A stretch of 64,000 nt of DNA from Pandoraea bronchicola (GCF_902459805.1 NZ_CABPST010000009.1:124001-188000); one strand, 5' to 3'; numbered from the stretch's first letter, positions 18,288 to 26,839 are shown. Numbers and translations are program-made. Notes: a model not told the origin generated them from the sequence alone.

Positions 18288-18830
18288 CTAAAACTCGCAT
18301 TCCGCCGTGCTCACAAGCCTCACGAAGGGGCCATTCAATGTCCGATTGTGGTGGTCGATAATGTTTCGCGCAGACAACACCGGCGTGTCCATGGAGGTAT
18401 GCGCGTCGGCCACCAGCAAAGGTTGGAATCCCAAATCCGCTGCTGCCCGACAAGTTGCGTCGATGCAGTATTCCGTTTTCATTCCGACGATAACCAACTC
18501 GTTAACGGATGCATCCCGGAGCGAGTCCGCCAGTCCGGTGCCAAAAAAACAGTTGGGCCGGTTTTTGTCGAATACGGCGTCCTTCATCGCATCAACGGCC
18601 AAATCTTGCAGAAGTTGTGTAAGCGGGCTCCCAGGCTCAATGGGTGAACCTTGAGGGCCGGTATGTCGCGCAACGAAGATTGAAGCACCGGCTCGGCGAG
18701 CCTTTTCGATCAACTGGTTGATGTTGGCAAGAACTTGCGGCCCGTTGTGAGGCGTTTCTGGGCCATTAAACAGTCCGACTTGCATGTCAACGATTAAGAG
18801 GGCGCGGCGTTGAGGCTGAGGACCCTGCAT
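18288..18830 (-). CDS. isochorismatase-family cysteine hydrolase
   Basis: A 180-aa cytosolic hydrolase of the isochorismatase-like superfamily. The catalytic triad residues can be placed: Asp in ALLIVDMQ (about residue 14), Lys in VFDKNRPNCFFGT (about 97) and Cys in KTEYCIDAT (about 130), which also follows the usual cis-peptide position. The family hydrolyses isochorismate, nicotinamide, ureas or similar; the substrate is unclear. The ATG at 18830 has a GGAG site; the frame upstream of it has no start with support. It is monocistronic. Confidence 0.88.
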   Translation of the reverse strand: MQGPQPQRRALLIVDMQVGLFNGPETPHNGPQVLANINQLIEKARRAGASIFVARHTGPQGSPIEPGSPLTQLLQDLAVDAMKDAVFDKNRPNCFFGTGLADSLRDASVNELVIVGMKTEYCIDATCRAAADLGFQPLLVADAHTSMDTPVLSARNIIDHHNRTLNGPFVRLVSTAECEF

Positions 18831-19328
18831 TGCGTTTCTCCTGGATTGTTGCCAGTGACGCACGGAGAAACTTCAAGGCCCCGTCCATCACTGGCGGGGC
18901 CTTGGGGCGATACGGTATTTGAAACTCACGCACCGACCTCACGGCCCGCCATAAGCGGTCGTGGTGATGGTAGTGGTAGTGAGAGCGAGGAAGTCCATGT
19001 CATGCATGATGCAGTAACCGCTTCAAAGCGTCAACGACCGTAGCTTCACAGTTAAGCTCGGTCGATTGGACTGGCGGCGACAGGCCGGGATGGCACTATA
19101 GCTGCCGTTTGAACGTCACCGATGGGCAAGCCGCGAACGTCGCTTCCTGGCCGAAAGCAGACAACCTGATGCTGACGGATATCGAAAAACGGGAGGAATA
19201 CTGCGCTCTCATTTCAAGTAGATATCCGAACAATATTGCCGAGGTCGGTCGCTGCGTTAGTGACTCTAGTCACGCTTGAAAGTGGTTGATCCGTTGGCCT
19301 CTCAAAGTTTGCATACTGCTTCGATTTG
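18831..19328. other. gene-poor region with a possible coding remnant
   Basis: Contains a hairpin with 9-bp arms (aaggccccg 18875-18883 / cggggcctt 18895-18903) and, on the plus strand, the open stretch described at 19010-19279. No intact gene is visible. Confidence 0.5.
19010..19279 (+). pseudogene. possible remnant of an exported or cysteine-containing protein
   Basis: A stop-free stretch of 89 codons without a good start codon reads as plausible protein in its second half (YSCRLNVTDGQAANVASWPK, then EYCALISSRYPNNIAEVGRC) and ends at a TGA. It is bounded upstream by a stop at 19007. Coding-like amino-acid content and a missing 5' end suggest a truncated gene; no family recognised. Confidence 0.3.
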
Positions 19329-20234
19329 CTACCAACGGATGGTCTGCGCGAAGTCCACGAAGGCTCGCAACGTAGCCGGCAGGTAGCGGCGCCCCGGATA
19401 GTACAGCAACGGGCCGGTGAAGCTGGGCCACCAAGGCTCCAACAACGGCTCCAGTTCGTCGCGGTCGATATAAGGCTGCAGCCACTCCTCGAACAAATAG
19501 ATCACCCCCGCTCCAGCCACTGCCGAATCAACTGCCAAGTCAGCGGCGGCGCCAAGGTTTACGATCAACGGTCCGTTTGTTTCCACCGTCAATGATTTCC
19601 CGTTGTGCGTAAAGAGCCAAGGCGGCATGGCGCCACTAGAAAAGCGTCCGCGCAGACAAATATGCTCGCGCAGATCGTTCGGATGGTCCGGCCTGCCGTG
19701 TTGCGCGATATAGCCTGGCGACGCTGCCAGTGCCATGCGCTGGTGCCGTGGACCAATAGGGATCGCCACCATGTCTTGATCCATGCTTTCTTCATATCGG
19801 ATGCCGGCGTCACAGCCTGACTGCAGCAAGTCCACGAAGCGATCTTCCACGATCACCTCCAGACAGATTTCGGGGTACTCAGCTAGGAATTGCGGAACTA
19901 TGCGCGGCAATACCAATTTAGAGGCCGCCAGTGGGACATTCAGCCGCAAGCGCCCGGCGGGACGGTCACGAAAGCCATTGACTACGTCCAGCGCTGATTC
20001 GACGGCGTCCAGCGCAGGCGTCAGTTGTTCCAGCAGGCGCTGGCCGGCGTCGGTGGTAGCAACGCTGCGTGTTGTCCGATTGAGAAGCCGCACGCCGAGG
20101 CGCGACTCCAGTCGGCGCACAGCTTCGCTCAGTTGCGAGGCGCTGGTACCGGTGATACGTGCGGCGCCGCGAAAGCCACCATGGGTGGCCACGGCCACGA
20201 AGGCGCCAATGTCTTGCAAATCAGCCATTGCCAT
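19329..20234 (-). CDS. LysR-family transcriptional regulator
   Basis: A 301-aa LysR regulator: wHTH with DLQDIGAFVAVATHGGFRGA and GTSASQLSEAVRRLESRLGV, then NRTTRSVATTDAG. I chose the ATG at 20234 (MAMADLQD); the frame extends to a TTG at 20258 without support. It is divergent from an aldo/keto reductase gene 111 bp away and is its likely regulator; this pairing is common for LysR regulators controlling AKR or quinone reductases. The DNA of this gene pair is visibly less GC-rich than the core genes to the right. Confidence 0.9.
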   Translation of the reverse strand: MAMADLQDIGAFVAVATHGGFRGAARITGTSASQLSEAVRRLESRLGVRLLNRTTRSVATTDAGQRLLEQLTPALDAVESALDVVNGFRDRPAGRLRLNVPLAASKLVLPRIVPQFLAEYPEICLEVIVEDRFVDLLQSGCDAGIRYEESMDQDMVAIPIGPRHQRMALAASPGYIAQHGRPDHPNDLREHICLRGRFSSGAMPPWLFTHNGKSLTVETNGPLIVNLGAAADLAVDSAVAGAGVIYLFEEWLQPYIDRDELEPLLEPWWPSFTGPLLYYPGRRYLPATLRAFVDFAQTIRW

Positions 20235-20244
20235 TCGATTGTCC

Positions 20245-20288
20245 GGAATTTCGCACAAGCTGTTCTATTGTTCTGGATTGTCGCACAA
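20245..20288. promoter_or_regulatory. direct repeats in the LysR / aldo-keto reductase promoter region
   Basis: GGAATTTCGCACAA (20245-20258) and GGATTGTCGCACAA (20275-20288) are near-identical 14-mers spaced 30 bp, about three helical turns, between the divergent genes. They are plausible binding sites for the LysR protein. Confidence 0.4.
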
Positions 20289-20345
20289 CGAGCAAGCTCC
20301 TAGACTGTGGTCACGTTACCCCTGTCCGCAACTACGGATAAAAAT

Positions 20346-21221
20346 ATGAACCAAGCTAAACAGGCCGGCGGCTACATGCTCGGCGATCTCAACGTCACAC
20401 GCATGGGTTATGGCGCCATGCAACTGGCCGGCCCACATGTATTCGGTCCTCCTAAGGACCGGCAACAGGCCGTCGTCGTGTTGCGTTCGGCGTTGGAGAT
20501 GGGCGTCAACCACATCGACACCAGCGATTACTACGGTCCGCACATCACCAACCAGATCATTCGCGAGGCTCTGCATCCTTATCGTGACGACTTGGTTATC
20601 GTTACCAAGATTGGCGCACGTCGAGGTGACGACGGCTCGTGGCAGAAGGCTATGTCTCCCACCGAACTGGAATCGGCGGTGTACGACAATTTGCGCAACT
20701 TGGGCTTGGAAGTGCTGGATGTGGTGAACCTACGCCTGATGTTCAACGTGATGGGCCCGGCGGAGGGATATCTGGAAGAACCTCTGACAGCACTAGCGGA
20801 GTTAAAGCGCAAGGGTATAGTTCGGCATATTGGCCTGAGCAACGCAACGGCCAAACAGATCGCTCAGGCACGGACGATCACTGATATCGTCTGCGTGCAA
20901 AACCAGTACAACCTTGCGCACCGAGGCGACGACCCGCTGGTAGAGCAACTGTCGAAAGCAGGTATTGCCTACGTGCCGTTCTTTCCGCTGGGTGGGTTTT
21001 CGCCACTGCAGTCGGCAACGCTTGAGCAGGTAGCTGCCGACTGTGGGGCGACGCCGCTGCAAACTGCTCTGGCTTGGCTACTGCAACGTTCTCCCAATAT
21101 TCTATTGATTCCAGGAACCTCTTCGGTTGGCCATCTGCAGCAGAACATAGCTGCCGCCGCATTGAATTTATCGCCTGAAGCAGTAGCAGCACTTGACAGT
21201 ATCGGTGCGTCGGCCAGCTAA
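20346..21221 (+). CDS. aldo/keto reductase
   Basis: A 291-aa NADPH-dependent oxidoreductase of the AKR superfamily (TIM barrel). The catalytic Asp/Tyr are in HIDTSDYYGP (about residues 58-67), Lys in LVIVTKIGARR (about 87); KRKGIVRHIGLSN and LLIPGTSSVGHLQQN are the family's substrate and NADP-binding segments. The catalytic His is replaced: the position usually VDLVYLH reads LDVVNLRL, as in some YdbC-like members. The ATG at 20346 begins MNQAKQAGG. It is divergent from the LysR gene. Substrate unknown. Confidence 0.9.
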   Translation: MNQAKQAGGYMLGDLNVTRMGYGAMQLAGPHVFGPPKDRQQAVVVLRSALEMGVNHIDTSDYYGPHITNQIIREALHPYRDDLVIVTKIGARRGDDGSWQKAMSPTELESAVYDNLRNLGLEVLDVVNLRLMFNVMGPAEGYLEEPLTALAELKRKGIVRHIGLSNATAKQIAQARTITDIVCVQNQYNLAHRGDDPLVEQLSKAGIAYVPFFPLGGFSPLQSATLEQVAADCGATPLQTALAWLLQRSPNILLIPGTSSVGHLQQNIAAAALNLSPEAVAALDSIGASAS

Positions 21222-21340
21222 ACAGTTGATGACGTTCCGCGCGGCGTTCCCAACCGTCGCGCGATATCGATAGCAGCGTACGTCATCTTCAGGCAATACA
21301 CACGATTGGCCAAGTTGCCCCCCCCCAAATAGGCGGGGGA

Positions 21341-21520
21341 CTAGCCCAGCGCGGAAAGCCCTCGCGTCTCGATCCATGCTTCAAGGCGCTCACGGGTTTG
21401 GTCCGTGATCTCGAATTGAACCGGACGCCGGGTCTTTTGTTGCATGATGGTGGCTCTCGCGGCCACGTGGCTTCCGTGACGGATGCCCTGCACCTGCAAT
21501 CGCGTGAGATCGCGACGTCG
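21341..21520 (-). pseudogene. tyrosine-recombinase (integrase) remnant
   Basis: On the minus strand about 60 codons (RDLTRLQVQGIRHGSHVAAR, then MQQKTRRPVQFEITDQTRER, LEAWI) match the catalytic-domain start of phage-type integrases (LRGCDLVKLKV..., VMQQKT-x-RPVQFEIT), but both ends are missing: the homology ends at the tRNA-Gly repeat boundary near 21521 and at a stop at 21341. A C9 run at 21318-21326 lies just beyond the stop. It is clearly not functional. Confidence 0.75.
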
Positions 21521-21668
21521 CCCCAGAATCGTGTCCACGGGTAAAACGCGCAAATTGCCAAAATCTCCCAACCCCGCTTAGAATGCCGGTCTTCGCGGGC
21601 GTCGTATAATGGCAATACCCTAGCTTCCCAAGCTAGAGCCGTGGGTTCGATTCCCATCGCCCGCTCCA
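21521..21668 (+). repeat. 148-bp tRNA-Gly locus repeat, copy 1
   Basis: The segment holding the tRNA-Gly promoter region and gene is repeated at 28542-28689 with the same length and few substitutions. The left end coincides with the end of the integrase remnant. Confidence 0.85.
21595..21668 (+). tRNA. tRNA-Gly (CCC)
   Basis: A 74-nt cloverleaf with encoded CCA. Acceptor stem GCGGGCG pairs with CGCCCGC; anticodon arm CTAGC-TTCCCAA-GCTAG gives anticodon CCC (21627-21629); T-arm GTGGG-TTCGATT-CCCAT is canonical. It reads glycine GGG codons. Confidence 0.96.
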
Positions 21669-21781
21669 ACACCCTCTCTGTTATTTCTCCGCTTGATTGT
21701 TCTGCCACTGACGTCACGCCGACGCCTTGCGCTTATGGCCGTGCGGCTTGCCACGATCAGGTGGAGTAAAATCCGTTTCCC

Positions 21782-22816
21782 ATGCGCTTCTCCGACTTCG
21801 ACCAACGCCTCGCCGCACTCGGCGCTCAACCTGTCCATCGTGGCCGGGTGGCTCGCGTCTGGCTGAACGGGCAAGCACTCGACACCGGCACGCGCCGTCG
21901 CAGCTCAGAACACTTCCTGCCGCTCGCGCTGCGAAACGCCCTTCCCGCACTCACCGCAGAACTCGACGGCCTCGCCCGCGTCCGCTCGGAACACACGGGC
22001 AACGACGGCTCGCGCCTGCTCGTCGAACTCGCGGACGGTCAGATGGTGGAAAGCGTATTGCTGCCGCGCGACGGCCTCTGCGTCTCCACGCAAGTCGGCT
22101 GCGCCGTCGGCTGCCGCTTCTGCATGACCGGCAAGAGTGGCCTGATCCGCCAGATCTCAAGCATGGAAATCCTCGCCCAAGTCGTACTGGCGAGACGTCG
22201 GCGCGCGGTGAAGAAAGTCGTCTTCATGGGAATGGGTGAGCCAGCGCACAACCTCGACAACGTGCTCGAAGCCATCGACCTGCTGGGCACCGAAGGCAAT
22301 ATCGGCCACAAGAACCTAGTGTTCTCCACCGTGGGCGACCTGCGCGTGTTCGACGCCCTGCCCCGGCAACGCATCAAGCCCGCACTGGCGCTGTCGTTGC
22401 ACACCACCAAGGCCGACCTGCGCGCCCACCTGCTGCCACGCGCACCGAAAATTGCACCGGATGCGCTGATCGACCTCGGCGAAAAATACGCTCGCGACAC
22501 CGGCTACCCGATCCAATATCAATGGACGCTGCTCAACGGCGTCAACGACGGCGACGATGAGCTCGACGCCGTCGCGCGCTTGCTCAAAGGGAAATACGGC
22601 GTGCTCAACGTCATCCCCTTCAATAGTCTCGAAGGCGACGACTACCAACGCCCCGATCGCCAACGCATTCGCGAGATCGTCCGCTATCTGCACAGCCGCG
22701 GCGTACTGACTAAGGTGCGAGACAGCGCCGGGCAAGACGTCGATGGCGGTTGCGGACAATTGCGCGCTCGCGCCATCGGCGAAACGAAAGTGGTTGAACT
22801 GCACAGCACGCGGTAA
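21782..22816 (+). CDS. RlmN/Cfr-family radical SAM adenosine-C2 methyltransferase-like enzyme
   Basis: A 344-aa radical SAM enzyme. The [4Fe-4S] motif is CAVGCRFC (about residues 105-112), VFMGMGEPAHN follows, and the C-terminal GQDVDGGCGQL carries the Cys that forms the methyl-transfer intermediate in RlmN/Cfr. Family members methylate adenosine in 23S rRNA (A2503) or tRNA. The sequence differs from the usual RlmN (shorter, QVGCAVGCRFCMTGKSGLIR instead of QAGCAV-x-C-x-FC-x-TG-x-QG), so it may be a paralogue in addition to a housekeeping RlmN elsewhere. It starts 113 bp after the tRNA-Gly gene. Confidence 0.82.
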   Translation: MRFSDFDQRLAALGAQPVHRGRVARVWLNGQALDTGTRRRSSEHFLPLALRNALPALTAELDGLARVRSEHTGNDGSRLLVELADGQMVESVLLPRDGLCVSTQVGCAVGCRFCMTGKSGLIRQISSMEILAQVVLARRRRAVKKVVFMGMGEPAHNLDNVLEAIDLLGTEGNIGHKNLVFSTVGDLRVFDALPRQRIKPALALSLHTTKADLRAHLLPRAPKIAPDALIDLGEKYARDTGYPIQYQWTLLNGVNDGDDELDAVARLLKGKYGVLNVIPFNSLEGDDYQRPDRQRIREIVRYLHSRGVLTKVRDSAGQDVDGGCGQLRARAIGETKVVELHSTR

Positions 22817-22834
22817 GCGCGCGGCGCAGTAAGT

Positions 22835-23671
22835 TCACGCAGCGTTGGCGCGCGACAGTTCGCGGAAATTCATCCAGTGCGAACTCACCAGCCAGCCAGC
22901 ATCCACCGGCAAACTCACCCCTGTGATTGCGCTCGACTGATCGCACATCAGGAAGCTAACGGCCGCCGCAATCTCGTCGGTACCGACCAGACGCCCCAGC
23001 GCCGAATGCGCTTCAATCGCAGTGGCGCTGCGCTTGCCCGTCGCAAGCTTGTCCTCGAAGATTGGCGTCAGCGTGAAGCCCGGGGCGACCGCGTTGACGC
23101 GAATGCCAGACGCGCCCAATTCGCCCGCCGCCAACTGCGTCATCGCACCGAGTGCCACCTTCGTCGGCGAATAGGCATGCAGCGGCAACGGACGTAATTC
23201 GTTGATCGACGTGATGTTGACGACCGCACCCGCGCCCGCCTGCTTCATCAGCGGCGCAAACACCCGCAGACAATACTGGGCGCCGAAGTAATTCACTTCC
23301 CACACACGCCGCTGCATGTCGTCATCCATCTCCAGCATCGGCACGACGTCTTGCAGCAGGCCCGCGACATTCACCAGCCCCGCAACGCCACAGCGCTCGC
23401 GCAAAGACGCCGCCAGGACATCGACCGCTGCATGGTCGGTCACGTCGAGCGCCGCCAGCGTCATCCTCGGCTCGGCAGCACGCGCGCCAAAGACATCGCG
23501 CAAACGGGCAAGATCGAGATCCGTGGCCACCACATGCCAGCCGTCATCGAAGAGGCGGTTCGCCACCGCCAAGCCAATGCCGCCGCTCGCTCCGGTCACA
23601 ACCACGGCGTGGCCGCTATCGCGCAACGTGTCTAATGATTTGCGCTTCGCGCGCTCAGGGGATGAGGTCAT
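22835..23671 (-). CDS. SDR-family oxidoreductase
   Basis: A 278-aa short-chain dehydrogenase: VVVTGASGGIGLAVANRL is the cofactor loop, NVAGLL the NAG-like motif, ITSIN / YSPTKVALGAM the Ser-Tyr-Lys triad, and GVSLPVDAGWLVSSHWMNF the C-terminal closure. The ATG is at 23671. Upstream lies a TetR-type palindrome (23709-23725) identical in arms to the one between the TetR gene and the aldolase gene, so it probably belongs to the same regulon. The substrate is likely a small alcohol or hydroxy acid; not determined. Confidence 0.9.
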   Translation of the reverse strand: MTSSPERAKRKSLDTLRDSGHAVVVTGASGGIGLAVANRLFDDGWHVVATDLDLARLRDVFGARAAEPRMTLAALDVTDHAAVDVLAASLRERCGVAGLVNVAGLLQDVVPMLEMDDDMQRRVWEVNYFGAQYCLRVFAPLMKQAGAGAVVNITSINELRPLPLHAYSPTKVALGAMTQLAAGELGASGIRVNAVAPGFTLTPIFEDKLATGKRSATAIEAHSALGRLVGTDEIAAAVSFLMCDQSSAITGVSLPVDAGWLVSSHWMNFRELSRANAA

Positions 23672-23708
23672 ACCATGCGTCTCCGTCAGGGGGTTGTCGC
23701 CTTAATTT

Positions 23709-23725
23709 CTAAACAATTCGTTTAG
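23709..23725. promoter_or_regulatory. TetR-type operator upstream of the SDR gene
   Basis: CTAAAC-N5-GTTTAG palindrome 38 bp before the SDR start. The same arms with the same spacing occur at 24470-24486, flanking the TetR gene on its other side. Confidence 0.7.
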
Positions 23726-23750
23726 TTTATCAACACCCCCATCCGGCGCG

Positions 23751-24449
23751 TCAAGCCTTTTTTGCCGCCCCCTTCGCACGCGCGGTCTTCGCGGGCGCGG
23801 CTTTTGTACCTCGCGCAGTCTTCCCCGCCATCGCAGGCACCTTGCCATTCGGGCCGATCAGGCCTTGCATGACAAGGTCGACGTGCTCGCGGACAAACGC
23901 CCGCGTCAGCGGCTTGTGGCCGACGAGCAGGCGGTAATAAAGCGGCGCGTAGAGGATGTCGAGCACGACGTCGGGGTCGCCCGGTTTGATCAGCCCGCGT
24001 GCCACAGCGTCGCGCACGATCTCCACACCCTGCTGACGGCGCGCCGACACGTAACCGTCGCGAAACGCCTGCGCGATTTCCGGATCGGACTGTCCTTCCG
24101 CAATCAGCGCGCTGATCATCGTGCCCATCGGCCCGCAGAATTCCTCGGCCATCTTGAGCAGACGCGAAAAAATGCTGTCGAGCTGCAACTCTTCCGGATA
24201 CGGCAACGCCTGCCCCGCCTCACGCAGGAAGGCCGTCATGATCACCGACGCGCGGTTCGGCCACCACTTGTAGATCGTCGCCTTGCTCACCCCCGCCGCA
24301 GTCGCAATGGATTCCATCGTCGTCGCGGATAACCCCTGCTCAAGCAACAAACGATATGCCGCGTCGAGCACGGCGCGCTCCGCCTCCACACTGCGTTTGC
24401 GTCCGCGCCGGCCTGCCGCGGGAGATTCGGGATTCAACTGACTTGACAT
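23751..24449 (-). CDS. TetR/AcrR-family repressor
   Basis: A 232-aa regulator. The N-terminal HTH (LDAAYRLLLEQGLSATTMES, then GVSKATIYKWWPNRASV) is canonical; the C-terminal ligand domain is of the TetR_C type with LYAPLYYRLLVGHKPL. An unusual Lys/Ala/Thr-rich tail of about 25 residues (KTARAKGAAKKA) ends the protein and may add nonspecific DNA affinity. Two CTAAAC-N5-GTTTAG palindromes bracket the gene, implying autorepression and control of the SDR gene on the left and the aldolase/MFS genes on the right. Its ligand is unknown. Confidence 0.9.
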   Translation of the reverse strand: MSSQLNPESPAAGRRGRKRSVEAERAVLDAAYRLLLEQGLSATTMESIATAAGVSKATIYKWWPNRASVIMTAFLREAGQALPYPEELQLDSIFSRLLKMAEEFCGPMGTMISALIAEGQSDPEIAQAFRDGYVSARRQQGVEIVRDAVARGLIKPGDPDVVLDILYAPLYYRLLVGHKPLTRAFVREHVDLVMQGLIGPNGKVPAMAGKTARGTKAAPAKTARAKGAAKKA

Positions 24450-24469
24450 TCGCTTTGCCCAGACAAATA

Positions 24470-24486
24470 CTAAACTGAACGTTTAG
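24470..24486. promoter_or_regulatory. TetR-type operator between tetR and aldolase genes
   Basis: CTAAAC-N5-GTTTAG palindrome, 20 bp before the TetR ATG and 62 bp before the aldolase ATG, so it can control both directions. Confidence 0.75.
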
Positions 24487-24547
24487 TTTATAAATTTCGT
24501 CACCGCTTTGAAAGCTCGTCGAGCGGTACGTCGGTTTGGAGAATGGA

Positions 24548-25345
24548 ATGCAGAAGTCTGACACAGTTTTTTCTTCATTTGCCCTGCCCGTGGGCGAAGC
24601 ATTGGCCGACACCGGCATCACGCCGGCCGAGCAACGCGTGCGCGAAGATCTCGCCGCCGCGTATCGCCTATGCGCGCTCAACGGCTGGGACGACTTGATC
24701 TACACACACTTGTCTGCGCGCGTGCCTGGCCCTTCGCATCATTTCCTCGTGAATCCGCTCGGTCTGGCGTTCGACGAAATCACGGCATCGAATCTGGTGA
24801 AGATCGACCTCGACGGTCGAGTCATCGGCAACTCATCTTACCGTCCCAATGCGGCCGGCTTCGTGATTCACGGGTGCATCCACGCAGCGCGTGAAGATGC
24901 CGCCTGTGTGATGCACCTGCACACAGAAGCGGGCATGGCATTGTCTGCGCTGGAGGACGGTCTGCTGCCCATCACGCAGCACGCCATGCGCTTTGTCGGA
25001 CGCCTCGGTTATCACGATTACGAAGGCATCGCTCTCACCATCGGCGAGCGCGAGCGGTTGCTTGCCGACCTGGGCAGCAACGCAGCCCTGATTCTGCGCA
25101 ATCACGGCACGCTTACCGTAGGACGCTCGGTAGGTCATGCCTTCGTGGAAATGTTCTATCTGGAGAAAGCGGCCCGCGCGCAATTGCTCGCGCAGGCGAC
25201 GGGTGCACCGCTGCGGATTCCGGCACCGGACATCGCCGCCTTGACGGCCCATCAGTGGGTGACGGATCTACGCGGCTCGGGTGATCGCGAGTGGCCTCCC
25301 CTGTTGCGTCAACTGGAGCGCTACGGCGACGACTACAAGCGTTAA
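24548..25345 (+). CDS. class II aldolase/adducin-family protein
   Basis: A 265-aa zinc-dependent aldolase/epimerase/decarboxylase of the class II (fuculose-aldolase-like) fold. Metal ligands appear as MHLHTEAG (His pair, about residue 118) and the later RNHGTLTVG (His about 182). The N-terminus (AYRLCALNGWDDLIYTHLSA) is the family's substrate loop. The ATG at 24548 follows GGAG; a TTG at 24536 is less likely. It starts a rightward unit with an MFS transporter and acyl-CoA ligase, suggesting catabolism of an imported acid. The actual reaction is not predictable. Confidence 0.87.
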   Translation: MQKSDTVFSSFALPVGEALADTGITPAEQRVREDLAAAYRLCALNGWDDLIYTHLSARVPGPSHHFLVNPLGLAFDEITASNLVKIDLDGRVIGNSSYRPNAAGFVIHGCIHAAREDAACVMHLHTEAGMALSALEDGLLPITQHAMRFVGRLGYHDYEGIALTIGERERLLADLGSNAALILRNHGTLTVGRSVGHAFVEMFYLEKAARAQLLAQATGAPLRIPAPDIAALTAHQWVTDLRGSGDREWPPLLRQLERYGDDYKR

Positions 25346-25441
25346 TGCATTGCAGTGAAGCTGTGCGGTACGAATAAGAAATACGAAATGGGCAGTTGGC
25401 AGTGACCAGCAAACATAACAGAACCATGACGGAGACACCCC

Positions 25442-26839
25442 TTGAACCCGACCCTTGCATCACAGGCGAGCCAATCGGCCGCCGGTGGCGATAACGCCGC
25501 CGCGCTGGACTCCCGCATCGCGCAGGAGACGATTGGCCAGCTATTCCGGCGCATTCTGCCCTTCCTGATCCTCTGCTACATCGTCGCATTTCTCGATCGT
25601 GTGAACGTCGGCTTCGCTGCCCTGCACATGAATGGCGATCTCGGATTCACCGCGACCGTCTACGGTTTCGGCGCGGGTATCTTCTCGATCGGCTATTTCG
25701 TCTTCGAGGTACCGAGCAACCTGATCCTCCATCGGGTGGGCGCGCGCATCTGGATCGCCCGCATCATGGTGACGTGGGGCTTTGTCTCAGCGGGGTTCGC
25801 GTTCGTTTCAGGCGAAACGTCGTTCTATGTGATGCGCTTCCTGCTCGGCGTCGCCGAAGCGGGGTTCTTCCCCGGCATCGTGTTGTACCTGAGCCTCTGG
25901 TTCCCGGGACGCGCCATGGCGCGTGCGACAGCGATCTTCATTCTGGGCCTGCCGCTGGCGGTGCTAATCGGTGCACCACTCTCGACAGCCATTCTCACGT
26001 CGTTCCATGACTTCGCCGGACTGCGCGGCTGGCAATGGATGTTCCTGCTCGAGGGGGCGTTGGCTGTGGTGGTCGGCGTCATCGCCTACTTCGTGCTTGG
26101 CAGCTCGCCCGACAAGATCACGTGGTTGACCGAAACCCAACGCGACTGGCTGGTGCGAACGCTCGCGCAAGAGCGCGCCGCGAAGGAAAGCGCGCGGCAA
26201 TATAGCGTCATGCAGACGCTGCTCTCGGGCAAGGTGCTGCTGCTCGCGCTGGCGATCTTCTGCAACATCACCGCGCTGTTCGGCATCACCTTGTGGATGC
26301 CGCAGATCATCAAGGGCATCGGCGGGCTCGACAACACACGCGCGGGGCTGCTCAGTGCCGTGCCGTATGTGTGCGCCGGCATCGCCATGGTGATCAACGC
26401 GCGGCATTCCGACAAGACCGGCGAGCGCCGCTGGCACATTCTCGTGCCGGCAGCGATCGGTGCGGTGGGCTTGGTGATGGCGGGAAGCGCGACGTCGCCG
26501 TACGTCGGCATTATCGGGCTGTGCATCGCCGCAGCGGGGATTCTGGCGTCGAACATTCTGTTCTGGCCGCTTGCCCCGATGTTCCTGACGGGCGCCGCCG
26601 CCGCGGCCGGTATTGGTCTAGTGAACTCCGTCGGCAATTTGGGGGGCTTCGTCGGCCCGTACCTGACAGGCTGGGCGAAGGACACCTTCGGCGGATATAG
26701 CGCCAGCATGAACACGCTCGGCGTCATGGTGCTCATCTACGGTCTGCTGCTCTTTGCATTCCTCACCGTGACGACGCGACGTGCAGGCATCGTCAGCGCA
26801 CACGCCGCCACTCCCGTCCGAGGTACGGCAGCGCGCTAA
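25442..26839 (+). CDS. MFS transporter, anion:cation symporter (ACS) type
   Basis: A 465-aa inner-membrane protein with twelve predicted helices. The signature RRILPFLILCYIVAFLDRVN is typical of the ACS family that imports organic anions such as tartrate, phthalate, glucarate or hydroxyphenylacetate with protons; FFPGIVLYLSLWFPGRAMAR is the conserved loop 4-5 segment. The best start is the TTG at 25442, seven bases after GGAG; no in-frame ATG exists before the first helix. It probably feeds the aldolase and ligase genes beside it. Confidence 0.9.
   Translation: MNPTLASQASQSAAGGDNAAALDSRIAQETIGQLFRRILPFLILCYIVAFLDRVNVGFAALHMNGDLGFTATVYGFGAGIFSIGYFVFEVPSNLILHRVGARIWIARIMVTWGFVSAGFAFVSGETSFYVMRFLLGVAEAGFFPGIVLYLSLWFPGRAMARATAIFILGLPLAVLIGAPLSTAILTSFHDFAGLRGWQWMFLLEGALAVVVGVIAYFVLGSSPDKITWLTETQRDWLVRTLAQERAAKESARQYSVMQTLLSGKVLLLALAIFCNITALFGITLWMPQIIKGIGGLDNTRAGLLSAVPYVCAGIAMVINARHSDKTGERRWHILVPAAIGAVGLVMAGSATSPYVGIIGLCIAAAGILASNILFWPLAPMFLTGAAAAAGIGLVNSVGNLGGFVGPYLTGWAKDTFGGYSASMNTLGVMVLIYGLLLFAFLTVTTRRAGIVSAHAATPVRGTAAR

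Noticed and set aside
21318-21326. Second C9 tract as a phase-variation switch
   Set aside because: It lies beyond the stop of an already truncated integrase remnant, so no switchable gene is present.
21289-21717. Minus-strand frames over the tRNA-Gly loci starting MGIEPTALAWEARVLP
   Set aside because: This string is the translated antisense of the tRNA itself and recurs at both tRNA copies; not a protein.
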